From: Nesterenkonia massiliensis
GTDB taxonomy: Bacteria; Actinomycetota; Actinomycetes; Actinomycetales; Micrococcaceae
DNA: 32,831 nt
Assembly (NCBI RefSeq): GCF_000455245.1
Contig: NZ_HG005168.1
Span: 240,048-272,878, forward strand
Direction of reading: 5' to 3'
Shown here piece after piece: positions 24,343 to 32,291 of this stretch (the first letter of the stretch is position 1; each line of letters opens with the position of its first letter). The notes beneath the pieces are model-generated. The model ran no database searches. It had not been told where the DNA came from and saw only the letters and a list, made by a program, of their open reading frames with translations. The translations under genes were made by a program, and so were the position numbers.

Positions 24343-25571
24343 TGATCGAGAGCACACAGACGAAGAATCCCACCCCGGCATCAGTCCAGGGCCCGGCCGG
24401 CGGACACGAGCCGCCCCACGAGCCGGCCGCTATGCTGCGGCCCAACAGTCTTACCGGAAATATCCAGCCCCGCTGGTTCCTGCCCGCCTGCGCTGCAGTG
24501 AGCCTTCTCCTCAGCTTTGCCTTGGTAGTGCTGTTAGGCGACGCCGAAGAGTTCAGTATCAACTGGGCACTCTGGTTCGTCTTCGCAGCAGTCATCCACT
24601 TGGTCCTGGCCTATGTGATCACGCTAGTGCGCATCAACCGGCGCAAAGCCAAGGACATGTTCTGGCGAAACCTGATCTATGTAGCCTTTACTCTGGCCCT
24701 TCTGCCGCTGGTCTCGGTGATCATGTCGGTCGCCATCGTGGGCTTCCAAGGTCTGACCAACGCTGGATTCCTGACCTCGGATATGCAGGGCATCAACGCC
24801 AGCACAGATGCCGGCACCCAGGAGGGTGAGCACGGAGTCCTTGGCGGTATCCGGCATGCCATCATCGGCTCACTGGTCATCACCCTCATGGCCACCCTGG
24901 TGTCGGTGCCTATTGGTCTGCTGACCTCCATCTACCTCGTGGAGTACTCCCAGGGCGGGCCGCTCTCCCGTGCCATCACGTTCTTCGTGGATGTGATGAC
25001 CGGTATTCCCTCCATCGTGGCCGGCCTCTTCGGCGCTGCTGCGATGGCGAGCTTCCTCTCCTTCGCCGACTCACTGGGGATCCCGGTCCCGGGCCGCTCC
25101 ACCATGGGTGTCACTGCCGCCATTGCGCTGAGCGTGCTGATGATCCCCGTCGTCGTACGCACAACCGAGGAGATGCTCCGCGTGGTGCCCAATGAGCTGC
25201 GCGAAGCCTCCTACGCGCTGGGCGTGCGTAAGTGGCGGACCATCCTGAAAGTTGTCATCCCGACGGCGATCTCCGGTATTGCTGCGGGCGTGACGCTGTC
25301 GATTGCACGCGTGATCGGTGAAACCGCACCGATCCTGCTCACCGCCGGCTTCGCTACCCGCGTGAACTGGAACCCCTTCGAGGGATGGATGACCACCCTT
25401 CCGGTGTTCATCTATCAGCAGTTCACCCGACCGATGCATCCGACCTACCATGACCCGTCCTTCCAGCGTGCCTGGGCGGCGGCACTGATCCTGATCCTGA
25501 TCGTGATGGGCCTGAACCTTATTGCCCGCATTATCGCCACGATCTTCGCGCCGAAGAAAACCGGCCGCTAG
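24342..25571 (+). CDS. pstA: Phosphate ABC transporter permease PstA, long N-terminus
   Basis: 409-residue permease partner of PstC. The core is typical: YLVEYSQGGPLSRAITFFVD, the TGIPSIVAGLFG motif, the EAA loop LREASYALGVRKWRTILKVV and RVIGETAPILLTAGF. Ahead of it are about 100 residues absent from the E. coli-type protein (~296 aa): a Pro-rich polar stretch and two extra hydrophobic helices (about 45-66 and 73-97). Such longer PstA proteins occur in actinobacteria. The start is coupled to the pstC stop and follows GGAGCC. Confidence 0.94.
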   Translation: MIESTQTKNPTPASVQGPAGGHEPPHEPAAMLRPNSLTGNIQPRWFLPACAAVSLLLSFALVVLLGDAEEFSINWALWFVFAAVIHLVLAYVITLVRINRRKAKDMFWRNLIYVAFTLALLPLVSVIMSVAIVGFQGLTNAGFLTSDMQGINASTDAGTQEGEHGVLGGIRHAIIGSLVITLMATLVSVPIGLLTSIYLVEYSQGGPLSRAITFFVDVMTGIPSIVAGLFGAAAMASFLSFADSLGIPVPGRSTMGVTAAIALSVLMIPVVVRTTEEMLRVVPNELREASYALGVRKWRTILKVVIPTAISGIAAGVTLSIARVIGETAPILLTAGFATRVNWNPFEGWMTTLPVFIYQQFTRPMHPTYHDPSFQRAWAAALILILIVMGLNLIARIIATIFAPKKTGR

Positions 25572-25611
25572 AGCCCGCCGAAGCAGCTGAAGAAAGAGTG
25601 AGATAACAGAC

Positions 25612-26391
25612 ATGTCCAAGAGCATTACCGCTAAGAATCTCAACGTCTACTACGGCGACTTCCTGGCCGTGGAAGGCGTCAACATCGAGATCGCGGCTAA
25701 GTCGGTCACCGCCTTCATCGGGCCCTCCGGCTGCGGCAAGACCACCTTCCTGCGCACCCTGAACCGGATGCACGAGGTGCTGCCCGGCGCTCGCGTAGAA
25801 GGCGAGCTGCTGCTCGATGATGACAACATCTATGGATCCGGTGTGGATCCGGTGACAGTACGCACCATGGTGGGCATGGTCTTCCAGCGCCCCAACCCGT
25901 TCCCCACCATGAGCATCCGCGAGAACGTGCTGGCGGGCTACAAGCTCAACGGCGCGCGCATGAGTCGTTCCAAGGCTGATGAGATCGTGGAGACCGCGCT
26001 GCGTGGTGCCAACCTCTGGAACGAGGTCAAGGATCGCTTGGATAAGCCCGGATCAGGCCTCTCCGGTGGTCAGCAGCAGCGCCTGTGCATCGCACGCACC
26101 GTTGCGGTGAAGCCCGATGTGATCCTGATGGATGAGCCCTGCTCGGCACTTGACCCCATCTCCACTCTGGCGATCGAGGATCTGATCTCCGAGCTGAAGA
26201 AGGAGTACACGATCGTCATCGTGACCCACAATATGCAGCAGGCAGCCCGCGTTTCCGAGAAGACTGCCTTCTTCAACATCGCCGGCACCGGCAAGCCCGG
26301 CAAGATGATCGAGTACGCCGATACCACCACCATCTTCAACAACCCCTCCAACGAGCAGACCGAGCGCTACGTCTCGGGCAAGTTCGGATAA
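25612..26391 (+). CDS. pstB: Phosphate ABC transporter ATP-binding protein PstB
   Basis: 259-residue ATPase that powers PstSCA. It has Walker [18 protein letters not shown], the Q-loop in [15 protein letters not shown], signature [19 protein letters not shown], Walker [14 protein letters not shown] and H-loop [10 protein letters not shown]. The length and the NPF-P motif are specific to PstB rather than generic ABC ATPases. Last gene of the operon, followed by a terminator. No phoU gene follows directly, although a PhoU-like DUF47 gene lies in the convergent unit. Confidence 0.97.
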   Translation: MSKSITAKNLNVYYGDFLAVEGVNIEIAAKSVTAFIGPSGCGKTTFLRTLNRMHEVLPGARVEGELLLDDDNIYGSGVDPVTVRTMVGMVFQRPNPFPTMSIRENVLAGYKLNGARMSRSKADEIVETALRGANLWNEVKDRLDKPGSGLSGGQQQRLCIARTVAVKPDVILMDEPCSALDPISTLAIEDLISELKKEYTIVIVTHNMQQAARVSEKTAFFNIAGTGKPGKMIEYADTTTIFNNPSNEQTERYVSGKFG

Positions 26392-26409
26392 ACCGGAGGT
26401 ACCACCAAC

Positions 26410-26458
26410 GACGACGCCCCGCTGCGGCACCTGCAAAGTGCTGCGGCGGGGCGTTTCG
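26410..26458. terminator. Terminator between pstB and the pit gene
   Basis: ACGCCCCGC (26414-26422) pairs with GCGGGGCGT (26446-26454), with GACG/CGTC extending the base and TTTCGTCTT after it. It serves the pst operon and possibly the convergent Pit unit. Confidence 0.8.
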
Positions 26459-26487
26459 TCTTGCGTGCTGAGCGTCGGGCGCCGGCG

Positions 26488-27504
26488 TTAAAGCACCAGC
26501 GGTGCCATCACCAGAGTCAGTACTGCAGTGCTGAGACCGGATGCCAGCGGGGTGGCCGTCCAGAAGATGATGATGCGTCGGAACTGCCGCCAGTTGATGG
26601 TGGCGAAGCGCTGATTCGAACCTGCGCCGATAATGGCACTGGCCGAGGTCAGCGAGGTGGACAGCGGCAGAGCAAGTCCTAAGGAACCTGCAAAGAGCAG
26701 CCCGGAAGTGGTGGTGGTGGCCACCATGCCGCGCAACGGATCGATAGCCACCAAGCGGTGTCCCAGCACGTGGCCGATACGCCATCCGCCATGCAGACAC
26801 CCCGCACCGATCAGCAGGGCGAAAAGCACATACGACCAGGCCATCCACGTCTCTGGATCGGTGACCCCGGCTGCGGCCAGGGCGAGCATCAGGACAAAGG
26901 CGAAGCGCTGACCCTGCTGCAGCCCGGTCCCCATACTGGTTAAGCCCACACTAACCGACTGAACTCCGCGAGAGATGCGATTCACCTCATGGGGGTCCTC
27001 ACCGCGGGCTAATCGCACGGCGAGGAACACCAGGAGATACGCTGCACCAAAGGCCACCAGTGGGGAAAGCAGAAGAGTAAACAACGGGGTCAGCCAGGGC
27101 AGAGCAAGTACTTCTTCAGTGGCAATATCAGCCACCTGCACCGCCGCAAGGGAACCGCCCAGCAGCGCTGCCAGCAGCGCGTGGGTCGTCGATGTGGGTA
27201 CGCCTTGGAAATACGTGAAGAGGTTCCAGCCCAGCAGACTGATCAGCGCACTGAGAATCACCGCGAGGGTCAGCCCCGGGTCCATAGCAGGAAAATCGAA
27301 CCACGAGTACATGTACAGGCCCAGCGGCAGCGCCAGGAGCACACCCAGGGTGTTGAACAGGGCAGCTACTCGGGTCGCCAGCTTAGGCGTCAGCGCTCGG
27401 GTGCGCACCGGGATAGCAATGGAGTTGGGCACATCATGGAGCCCCGCCACATAAAGCGTCGGCATCATCACGACGCCGACGAGAATCATCAGAAGCAGTT
27501 CCAC
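26488..27504 (-). CDS. pit: PiT-family inorganic phosphate transporter
   Basis: 338-residue polytopic membrane protein of the PiT family, low-affinity importers of metal-phosphate by proton or sodium symport. Both family repeats are visible: the N-terminal GLHDVPNSIAIPVRTRALTP with GVPTSTTHALLAALLGG, and the C-terminal PLSTSLTSASAIIGAG. It is shorter than E. coli PitA (~500 aa), lacking the large central loop, as in other bacterial short forms. GTG start 6 bases after the DUF47 stop, so the two form an operon, convergent with pstSCAB. Confidence 0.9.
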   Translation of the reverse strand: MELLLMILVGVVMMPTLYVAGLHDVPNSIAIPVRTRALTPKLATRVAALFNTLGVLLALPLGLYMYSWFDFPAMDPGLTLAVILSALISLLGWNLFTYFQGVPTSTTHALLAALLGGSLAAVQVADIATEEVLALPWLTPLFTLLLSPLVAFGAAYLLVFLAVRLARGEDPHEVNRISRGVQSVSVGLTSMGTGLQQGQRFAFVLMLALAAAGVTDPETWMAWSYVLFALLIGAGCLHGGWRIGHVLGHRLVAIDPLRGMVATTTTSGLLFAGSLGLALPLSTSLTSASAIIGAGSNQRFATINWRQFRRIIIFWTATPLASGLSTAVLTLVMAPLVL

Positions 27505-27510
27505 CGGGTT

Positions 27511-28128
27511 CTACGACTCCCGGACAATGATGGAACCGCAGATCACGGCGACGGCCCGTTGGGCATGCACCGCGGCGAGGATCTCTTTGGCCAGCTCAGA
27601 CTGTTGCAAGGCGATATTGGGCTGGAAAGCTGAGTCAGTAGAAGTCACCCATTCCCGATGGGTGCGATTGGCCTGCTTGGACAGGCGCTGCATCTGCGCC
27701 CAGTAGTCCTCCAGGTGATCGAAGTCCTCCAGGCGGCTCATAGCTGTGGTCGTCAAGTCCACCTGCCGCGACAGCGTCTCCAGCTGGGCGTGGCTCTGCG
27801 GAGGAAGCTGCAGATGATGCCGGGTCAGGATGAAGTCACCGGCGGCGGTGACATGTTCCATGGTGCGGTTCAGCTGCTGGGAGAGGTTATAGATGTCCTC
27901 CCTTGGCAGCGGAGTCAGGAACACGCTGCGGATATGAGTCATCAGGGCGAAGTGGAGGTCCATAGTCCGGCCCTCCAGGCTCAGCAGCTCCTCTCGGTGA
28001 GCTGCACGTTCGCCGCCGGGTGTGCCCAGCAGCTGTGCGAGCAGGCCTGCACCCGCGCGGACCTGCTGTGCGATCTCAGTGAGCAGGTCCGTCGATTGGG
28101 TGTGACGCTGACGGTGAAGCGCGATCAT
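27511..28128 (-). CDS. DUF47 / PhoU-like protein
   Basis: 205-residue all-helical protein of the DUF47 (YkaA/TIGR00153) group, distantly related to PhoU and nearly always coded next to a Pit transporter, whose activity it is thought to regulate. It shows heptad-like helices with acid/His clusters (HREELLSLEGRTMDLHFALM, PREDIYNLSQQLNRTMEHV, RLEDFDHLEDYWAQMQRLSK). The ATG at 28128 has AAGGGA upstream. PHO-box-like repeats precede it at 28157-28178, suggesting phosphate control shared with pst. Confidence 0.85.
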   Translation of the reverse strand: MIALHRQRHTQSTDLLTEIAQQVRAGAGLLAQLLGTPGGERAAHREELLSLEGRTMDLHFALMTHIRSVFLTPLPREDIYNLSQQLNRTMEHVTAAGDFILTRHHLQLPPQSHAQLETLSRQVDLTTTAMSRLEDFDHLEDYWAQMQRLSKQANRTHREWVTSTDSAFQPNIALQQSELAKEILAAVHAQRAVAVICGSIIVRES

Positions 28129-28156
28129 GCAGTACTGATTCCCTTAAGCGGTGCGG

Positions 28157-28178
28157 CGAAGGTGAACAGAAAGTGACG
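28157..28178 (-). promoter_or_regulatory. PHO-box-like direct repeats upstream of DUF47-pit
   Basis: On the minus strand CGTCACTTTCT is followed directly by GTTCACCTTCG, 11-mers with the shared TCAC core of the PhoP box. A further single copy, GTTCACTTAGT, lies upstream at 28201-28211. Confidence 0.5.
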
Positions 28179-28265
28179 TACAGATGCAGAGTCTATAGCC
28201 ACTAAGTGAACAGTTCGCCGCATGTGAAAACCCCAGGTGAGGGGCGCGGGATCAGGAAAGAAGGT

Positions 28266-28351
28266 GGTGCCGGGCTGGGAACGCCTCACGGCGCGTGGCC
28301 GCTCGTAGCGGCTAAAGGTTGGAGCCCGGGGGTTACCTGCAGCCCGGCACC
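28266..28351. other. Candidate structured RNA element or complex hairpin
   Basis: GGTGCCGGGCTG (28266-28277) is the exact reverse complement of 28340-28351 and encloses 62 nt. Inside is a 5-bp hairpin (GCCGC-TCGTA-GCGGC). A segment AGCCCGG at 28323-28329 could compete with 28341-28347 for the same left arm, so two alternative folds exist. It lies in a gap without a live gene. It matches no RNA class I know. It could be a noncoding RNA, a leader element, or a relic terminator. Confidence 0.4.
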
Positions 28352-28437
28352 TGCATTCTAGTGTGGGGCCTGAGACCCGTCGCGGTCAAAGGGATGACTG
28401 CGTGAGATATCTCAACACCGGTAACGGGAATACCGGC

Positions 28438-28705
28438 TCAATCCAGAGTCCGCCGCTCTCGGTGGCGGAGCACCTGGGAAAGCACCGCCAGCACCGGGAG
28501 CTCCACCAGAGGGCCCAGCACCAGGGCGAGGGCGATGAGCGGACGATCCGGAAACGCCACGACGGCGATGCCCAGCTGTCCAATCTGGCGCTGTCCAGCG
28601 CAAGCAGATCAGCTCTGCGGCTGACCCAGCGCAGCGTCGTCGCCAGCGTCAGCGGGATGAGCAGCACGACGACGATCGCCTCCACCAGAGAATCCAAGGA
28701 CACAC
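28438..28705 (-). pseudogene. Decayed arsenite/BASS-type efflux permease remnant
   Basis: One minus-strand frame reads VSLDSLVEAIVVVLLIPLTL then ATTLRWVSRRA. At about 28575-28600 the sense shifts to another frame, [20 protein letters not shown] then [20 protein letters not shown] and RHRERRTLD, ending in a TGA at 28438. Two hydrophobic pieces of a polytopic transporter in different frames, with most of the protein missing, mean a frameshifted internal deletion. The (V)LGPLVE(L/V)PV motif suggests the ACR3/arsenic-resistance group. That naming is tentative. Confidence 0.5.
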
Positions 28706-28735
28706 TGGCGGGTGCAGACGTCCCGGCGGCAGGAA

Positions 28736-28741
28736 TAGACT
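28736..28741 (+). promoter_or_regulatory. -10 element of a probable leaderless gene
   Basis: TAGACT ends 8 bases before the ATG at 28750. No usable ribosome site exists for this gene, so leaderless or near-leaderless translation is likely. Confidence 0.45.
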
Positions 28742-28749
28742 CTGGTGCC

Positions 28750-29013
28750 ATGACTGAGCTCGCAGACCAGACCATCAAGATGTTCGGCGCCGACTGGTGC
28801 CGAGACTGCCGCCGCACCAAGGCACAGCTGGATGAACTGGGCGTTGCCTACACCTATATTGACCTGGTGGCAGAGCCCGACGCCGCCGATGTGGCCCGGG
28901 ATATCTCCGGCCGGACCAACATCCCCGTGGTGCTCTACCCGGATGCCACACACCAGGTGGAGCCCAGCAATGCCGACGTCGAGACTAAGCTGCGCGAGCT
29001 GAACCTTATCTAG
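28750..29013 (+). CDS. Glutaredoxin-family protein (mycoredoxin-like)
   Basis: 87-residue thioredoxin-fold protein: beta strand TIKMFGADWC, redox motif Cys17-Arg-Asp-Cys20, then KAQLDELGVAYTYIDL, the cis-proline loop TNIPVVLYPD and a C-terminal helix. Small actinobacterial proteins of this type reduce mixed disulfides with mycothiol. ADWCRDC resembles the common 'glutaredoxin family protein' of Micrococcales more than classic Mrx1 (CGYC). The start at 28750 gives a family-length protein. The open frame extending left to 28363 runs antisense through the efflux remnant and is spurious. Confidence 0.85.
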   Translation: MTELADQTIKMFGADWCRDCRRTKAQLDELGVAYTYIDLVAEPDAADVARDISGRTNIPVVLYPDATHQVEPSNADVETKLRELNLI

Positions 29014-29015
29014 TT

Positions 29016-29035
29016 GGTATGGGTGTAGCCATACC
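29016..29035 (+). terminator. Hairpin after the glutaredoxin gene
   Basis: GGTATGG-GTGTAG-CCATACC, a perfect 7-bp stem 3 bases after the stop codon, followed by TGTTCT. Weak T-run, but the position suits a terminator. Confidence 0.55.
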
Positions 29036-29138
29036 TGTTCTACTGAACCAACCAGCGTCACCGACCTGGTGGAATCCCAATAGCCGGAGCCTCCATCAAA
29101 CCCAGGGCGCTTCATCTCTCATCGTTCTGCCGTCCAGC

Positions 29139-29855
29139 TCAGCGTGTAAGCGCGTGCCCTGTGACAGGGGTGGTGATGCGGCCGTCGATGACTGTGACGA
29201 GATCATCCAGGGCATCGCGATGCACGAGGTCGTGGGTGACGAGAAGCGTGGCGGTGTCGCGTTCGTGAGTGAGGCCGGCGATGAGCCGCATGATCTCTGC
29301 CCCGCGCTCCTGATCCAGCGCGCTGGTCGGCTCATCGACGAGCAGCACCTCGGGTTCGTGGACGAGCCCGCGGGCGATCGCGATCCGTTGGCGTTGCCCG
29401 CCGGAGAGCTGGTGGGGGCGCTTGTCAGCATGCTCGGTGAGGCCGACCGCGTCGAGCAGTTCCTCGACACGGGCGTCGATTCTCGCGCGCCTGTTCCGGC
29501 TGGTGCCACCGCCGAGCCGGGCCATGACCTGCAGTTGCTCGCGGGCGGTGAGCGCCGGAAGCAGGTTCGACTGCTGGAAGACGATGCCGATGCGCTCACG
29601 GCGCAGTTCGGTGGCCTCGGTCTTCGAGAGCTGGGCGGCGTCGATCAAGTCCGACTCGTTCCCGATGAGGACGCCGCCGGAGTCGGGGCGGATCAGGGTC
29701 GCGGCGACGGCGAGGATGCTCGATTTGCCCGATCCGGAGGGGCCGGTGATGCCGGTGACGGTGCCGTTGTCTCCACGGAGGGTGACGTTATCGACGGCGG
29801 TGATGCGGTTGTCCCCGTCGGGGAAGGTGAGGGTGACATTCTGCAGTTCGATCAT
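29139..29855 (-). CDS. ABC transporter ATP-binding protein (LolD/MacB type)
   Basis: 238-residue ATPase with Walker A GPSGSGKSS, Q-loop IGIVFQQSNLLPALTAREQL, signature LSGGQRQRIAIARGLVHEP, Walker B VLLVDEPTSALDQ and H-loop LLVTHDLVHRD. The family partners FtsX-like permeases that extrude peptides, drugs or lipids. Its ATG overlaps the permease stop by 4 bases (ATGA), so the two are coupled. The exporter pair is divergent from a histidine kinase/response regulator pair, which probably controls it. Confidence 0.93.
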   Translation of the reverse strand: MIELQNVTLTFPDGDNRITAVDNVTLRGDNGTVTGITGPSGSGKSSILAVAATLIRPDSGGVLIGNESDLIDAAQLSKTEATELRRERIGIVFQQSNLLPALTAREQLQVMARLGGGTSRNRRARIDARVEELLDAVGLTEHADKRPHQLSGGQRQRIAIARGLVHEPEVLLVDEPTSALDQERGAEIMRLIAGLTHERDTATLLVTHDLVHRDALDDLVTVIDGRITTPVTGHALTR

Positions 29856-30943
29856 CGGTTGCTCCCGAGTGCGGTCAGGGGGTCGGCTTTGGTGACGGAG
29901 CGCAGCGCGAACGCTGCCCCGGCGAGGCCCAGGAGCGCCATCACGACGGCCGGGGCGATGGTGGTCAGCGGACTGACGATGAACGGCAGCGCCTGACCCG
30001 CGAGCGTACCGAGTCCGATCACTGCGGCGAGACCGACGCCGATCCCGGCGGCGAGTACGATGAGGGCTTGCCCGAGGGAGTCCCGCACGAGCGAACCGGT
30101 CGTGGCCCCCAATGCTTTGAGGACGGCGATGTCGCCTGCGCGTTGCATGGTCCAGACGGTGAAGAACGCGCCTACAACGAGCGCGGAGATCCCGAAGAGC
30201 ATCACGATCATCAGCCCGAGCGACCCGATCTCTGACTGGAAGGCCTCTAACGCGGTCAGACTCGCCAGTGGCGTTTCCGCGACCGTGCCCGTTTCGGAAC
30301 CAACGGACTCCCAGTCGGCGTCGCCGGTGACGGCGAGCACGGTGGCTTCACCGGTGCCGCCGACGCGCTTGCTCGCCTCGCTCCACGCGTCCGGGGTCAT
30401 GACGAGGACCGGGGTGTGGCTGTACCAGAGGTCATCGCCAACAGTGCCGACGGTGAAGTCGTTGCCGGTAATCGAGATGGTGTCGCCGACTTCGACACCG
30501 AGGTCGTCGGCAGCGCCGGATGAGAGGCCGACCTCGGTATCGGAATCCGGGGTGAGCTCGAACAGCGGGTTCGATTCGGTGTCCGGAGCGTCCAGGGGCA
30601 GTCCGAAGAGGGCGACCCCGCTCGGGTCGTCGGTACCGTTGGCCGAAGCCCGCGACTGGACGATTCCGACCGGCGTCACCGACTCGACACCGTCGGCCTG
30701 CTCCCATGCCATGACGGTGTGCTCCTCGATTGAAGAAGTAGCGAAACTCGGGTCGCTGTTCTCGGGCTGCTGCAGCACGAGACGGTCGCCCGGAAGCTGG
30801 AGCACTGAGGAGACGTTCTGGGCGGCGAGTCCACCGGTGAGGCCGGAGAGGAAGCCGACGAGCAGGGTGATCAGGGCGACAACGGCCCCGATGAGCAGGA
30901 ACCGGCCGCGGGCGAACCGCAGCTCTCTCCACGCGACGAACAC
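29852..30943 (-). CDS. ABC transporter permease, FtsX-like (MacB type)
   Basis: 363-residue membrane protein with the MacB/FtsX layout. There is one N-terminal helix (about 14-38, LLIGAVVALITLLVGFLSGL), a large extracytoplasmic domain (about 45-240, Asp/Ser/Thr-rich), and three C-terminal helices (LMIVMLFGISALVVGAFFTV, LIVLAAGIGVGLAAVIGLG, APAVVMALLGLAGAAFALRS). The cytoplasmic coupling helix is QRAGDIAVLKALGATTGSLV. I prefer the GTG at 30943, which has GAAAGG before it and gives the usual short N-terminus (FVAWRELRFARGRF). An in-frame start at 31018 would add 25 residues. Confidence 0.88.
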   Translation of the reverse strand: MFVAWRELRFARGRFLLIGAVVALITLLVGFLSGLTGGLAAQNVSSVLQLPGDRLVLQQPENSDPSFATSSIEEHTVMAWEQADGVESVTPVGIVQSRASANGTDDPSGVALFGLPLDAPDTESNPLFELTPDSDTEVGLSSGAADDLGVEVGDTISITGNDFTVGTVGDDLWYSHTPVLVMTPDAWSEASKRVGGTGEATVLAVTGDADWESVGSETGTVAETPLASLTALEAFQSEIGSLGLMIVMLFGISALVVGAFFTVWTMQRAGDIAVLKALGATTGSLVRDSLGQALIVLAAGIGVGLAAVIGLGTLAGQALPFIVSPLTTIAPAVVMALLGLAGAAFALRSVTKADPLTALGSNR

Positions 30944-31079
30944 GATGATGCCTTTCCGCTCGAACACTCTGCCCGAGCTACTCTTCAACCCTCCTTTCAA
31001 AGGGGCGTGGCCGGGCATCGCCTAAACCGTGGGATTCGCGATCAAACTTTCGGTTGATGGCGGGCGACCCCGGCTCGCA

Positions 31080-31085
31080 TAGGCT
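31080..31085 (+). promoter_or_regulatory. Candidate -10 element for the histidine kinase gene
   Basis: TAGGCT lies 9 bases before the ATG at 31095, with no Shine-Dalgarno sequence, so the transcript would carry a leader of only a few bases. Confidence 0.4.
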
Positions 31086-31094
31086 TGAGCTGTC

Positions 31095-32291
31095 ATGCCG
31101 CACTCGACCCTCACCCCGGTGTTCACCGGCCTCCGCTTCGGCCTGCACGCCCTCCTGATCGGGCTTGCAGGCTTCGCGGTCGTGCGCGCATTCGTCGTCT
31201 TCTCCCCGGTCGCAGCGTTGACGCTGCTCGTCGGGGTCTTGTTCGTCGCGGTCTACCTCGCCGGCGCATGGGCGTCGCGTTCAGGTCGCGCAGCAGGTTT
31301 GTCCGGTCACTGGTTCGCGGTCGTCTGGGTCGCCGCGCTGACCCTGTTGTGGGCGGTGCTGACGTGGTTGAGCCCCGAGGGGGCGTACCTGGTCTTCCCG
31401 CTGTTCTTCCTCTACCTCCACGTCCTGCCCGGCCCGGGCGGGGTCGCGGCGATCGTGGTCACGACCGCGTTCTCGATCCTCGCCCTGGGGCTGCATCTCG
31501 GGTTCAGCGTCGGCGGGGTCATCGGCCCCCTCGTCGGCGCCGGTGTGGCCCTCCTGATCGGACTCGCCTACCGCGCACTGCAGCGTGAAGCCGAGGAACG
31601 CGAACGACTTCTTGCCGAGCTGATCCGCACCCGGCAGCAGCTCGCCGAGACCGAACGCGAACAAGGTGCATTGGCGGAGCGGGCACGCCTCGCCCGTGAG
31701 ATCCATGACACCGTCGCTCAGGGCCTGTCCTCGATTCAGATGCTGCTGCGTGCGGCCGAACGCGACACCCCGGAGCCCGGCGCGGGCTACCTGAAGCTCG
31801 CGCGTGAGACCGCGGCCGAAAGCCTCGCCGACACCAGGCAGATCATCCGCGAGCTCACCCCTGCCCGACTCGACGACGGCCTCGCCGCCGCTCTGCGCAG
31901 GCTCGGACAGGAACAATCCGACCGCGCGTCGCTTCCTGTCGAGGTCACCGCCGAAGACCTCGATTTGCCAATGGGAACCCAGACGGCGCTGCTGCGCATC
32001 GCCCAAGGCGCACTGTCGAACGCGATCCGTCACGCCAACGCCACCCGGATCGCCATCGAGCTCGAACGTGAGGACGACGCCGTGTCACTGGTCGTACGCG
32101 ACGACGGGCAGGGCTTCGACGTGTCCTCGGCCGTCGCCGACTTACACGAGGCCGACTCCTTCGGTCTGTCAGCCATGCGCGAGCGTGTTGAACAACTTGA
32201 CGGCGCCCTCACCATCACCTCGGCACCCGGCGACGGCGCCACGGTCACCGCGCTGTTGCCACTCCCGGCGGGAAGCGGGGCGGCATCATGA
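31095..32291 (+). CDS. Sensor histidine kinase, NarL/DesK (HisKA_3) type
   Basis: 398-residue membrane kinase. Five to six transmembrane helices occupy residues 10-160 with no large extracellular loop, so it probably senses a signal within the membrane. A coiled-coil linker (163-195, Glu/Arg-rich) leads to the HisKA_3 dimerisation box REIHDTVAQGLSSIQMLL with phospho-acceptor His204. The HATPase domain shows N-box ALSNAIRHANAT, G1 VRDDGQGFD and G2 GLSAMRERVEQLDG. It overlaps the response regulator start by 4 bases and is divergent from the ABC exporter, the likely target. Confidence 0.93.
   Translation: MPHSTLTPVFTGLRFGLHALLIGLAGFAVVRAFVVFSPVAALTLLVGVLFVAVYLAGAWASRSGRAAGLSGHWFAVVWVAALTLLWAVLTWLSPEGAYLVFPLFFLYLHVLPGPGGVAAIVVTTAFSILALGLHLGFSVGGVIGPLVGAGVALLIGLAYRALQREAEERERLLAELIRTRQQLAETEREQGALAERARLAREIHDTVAQGLSSIQMLLRAAERDTPEPGAGYLKLARETAAESLADTRQIIRELTPARLDDGLAAALRRLGQEQSDRASLPVEVTAEDLDLPMGTQTALLRIAQGALSNAIRHANATRIAIELEREDDAVSLVVRDDGQGFDVSSAVADLHEADSFGLSAMRERVEQLDGALTITSAPGDGATVTALLPLPAGSGAAS

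Noticed and set aside
28266-28351. SRP 4.5S RNA, tmRNA or 6S RNA
   Set aside because: No GGAAG/GCAGC SRP loop, no tmRNA tRNA-like ends, no 6S bulge pattern. Kept only as an unassigned structured element.
28363-28749. Extended glutaredoxin frame starting at 28363
   Set aside because: The added 129 residues are antisense to the efflux remnant and have no domain. The 87-aa form is family length and has a -10 element.
29019-31025. Long plus-strand open frames opposite the ABC exporter (29019-29996 and 30060-31025)
   Set aside because: Both mirror clear ABC ATPase and FtsX-like permease genes. No recognisable domains or ribosome sites.
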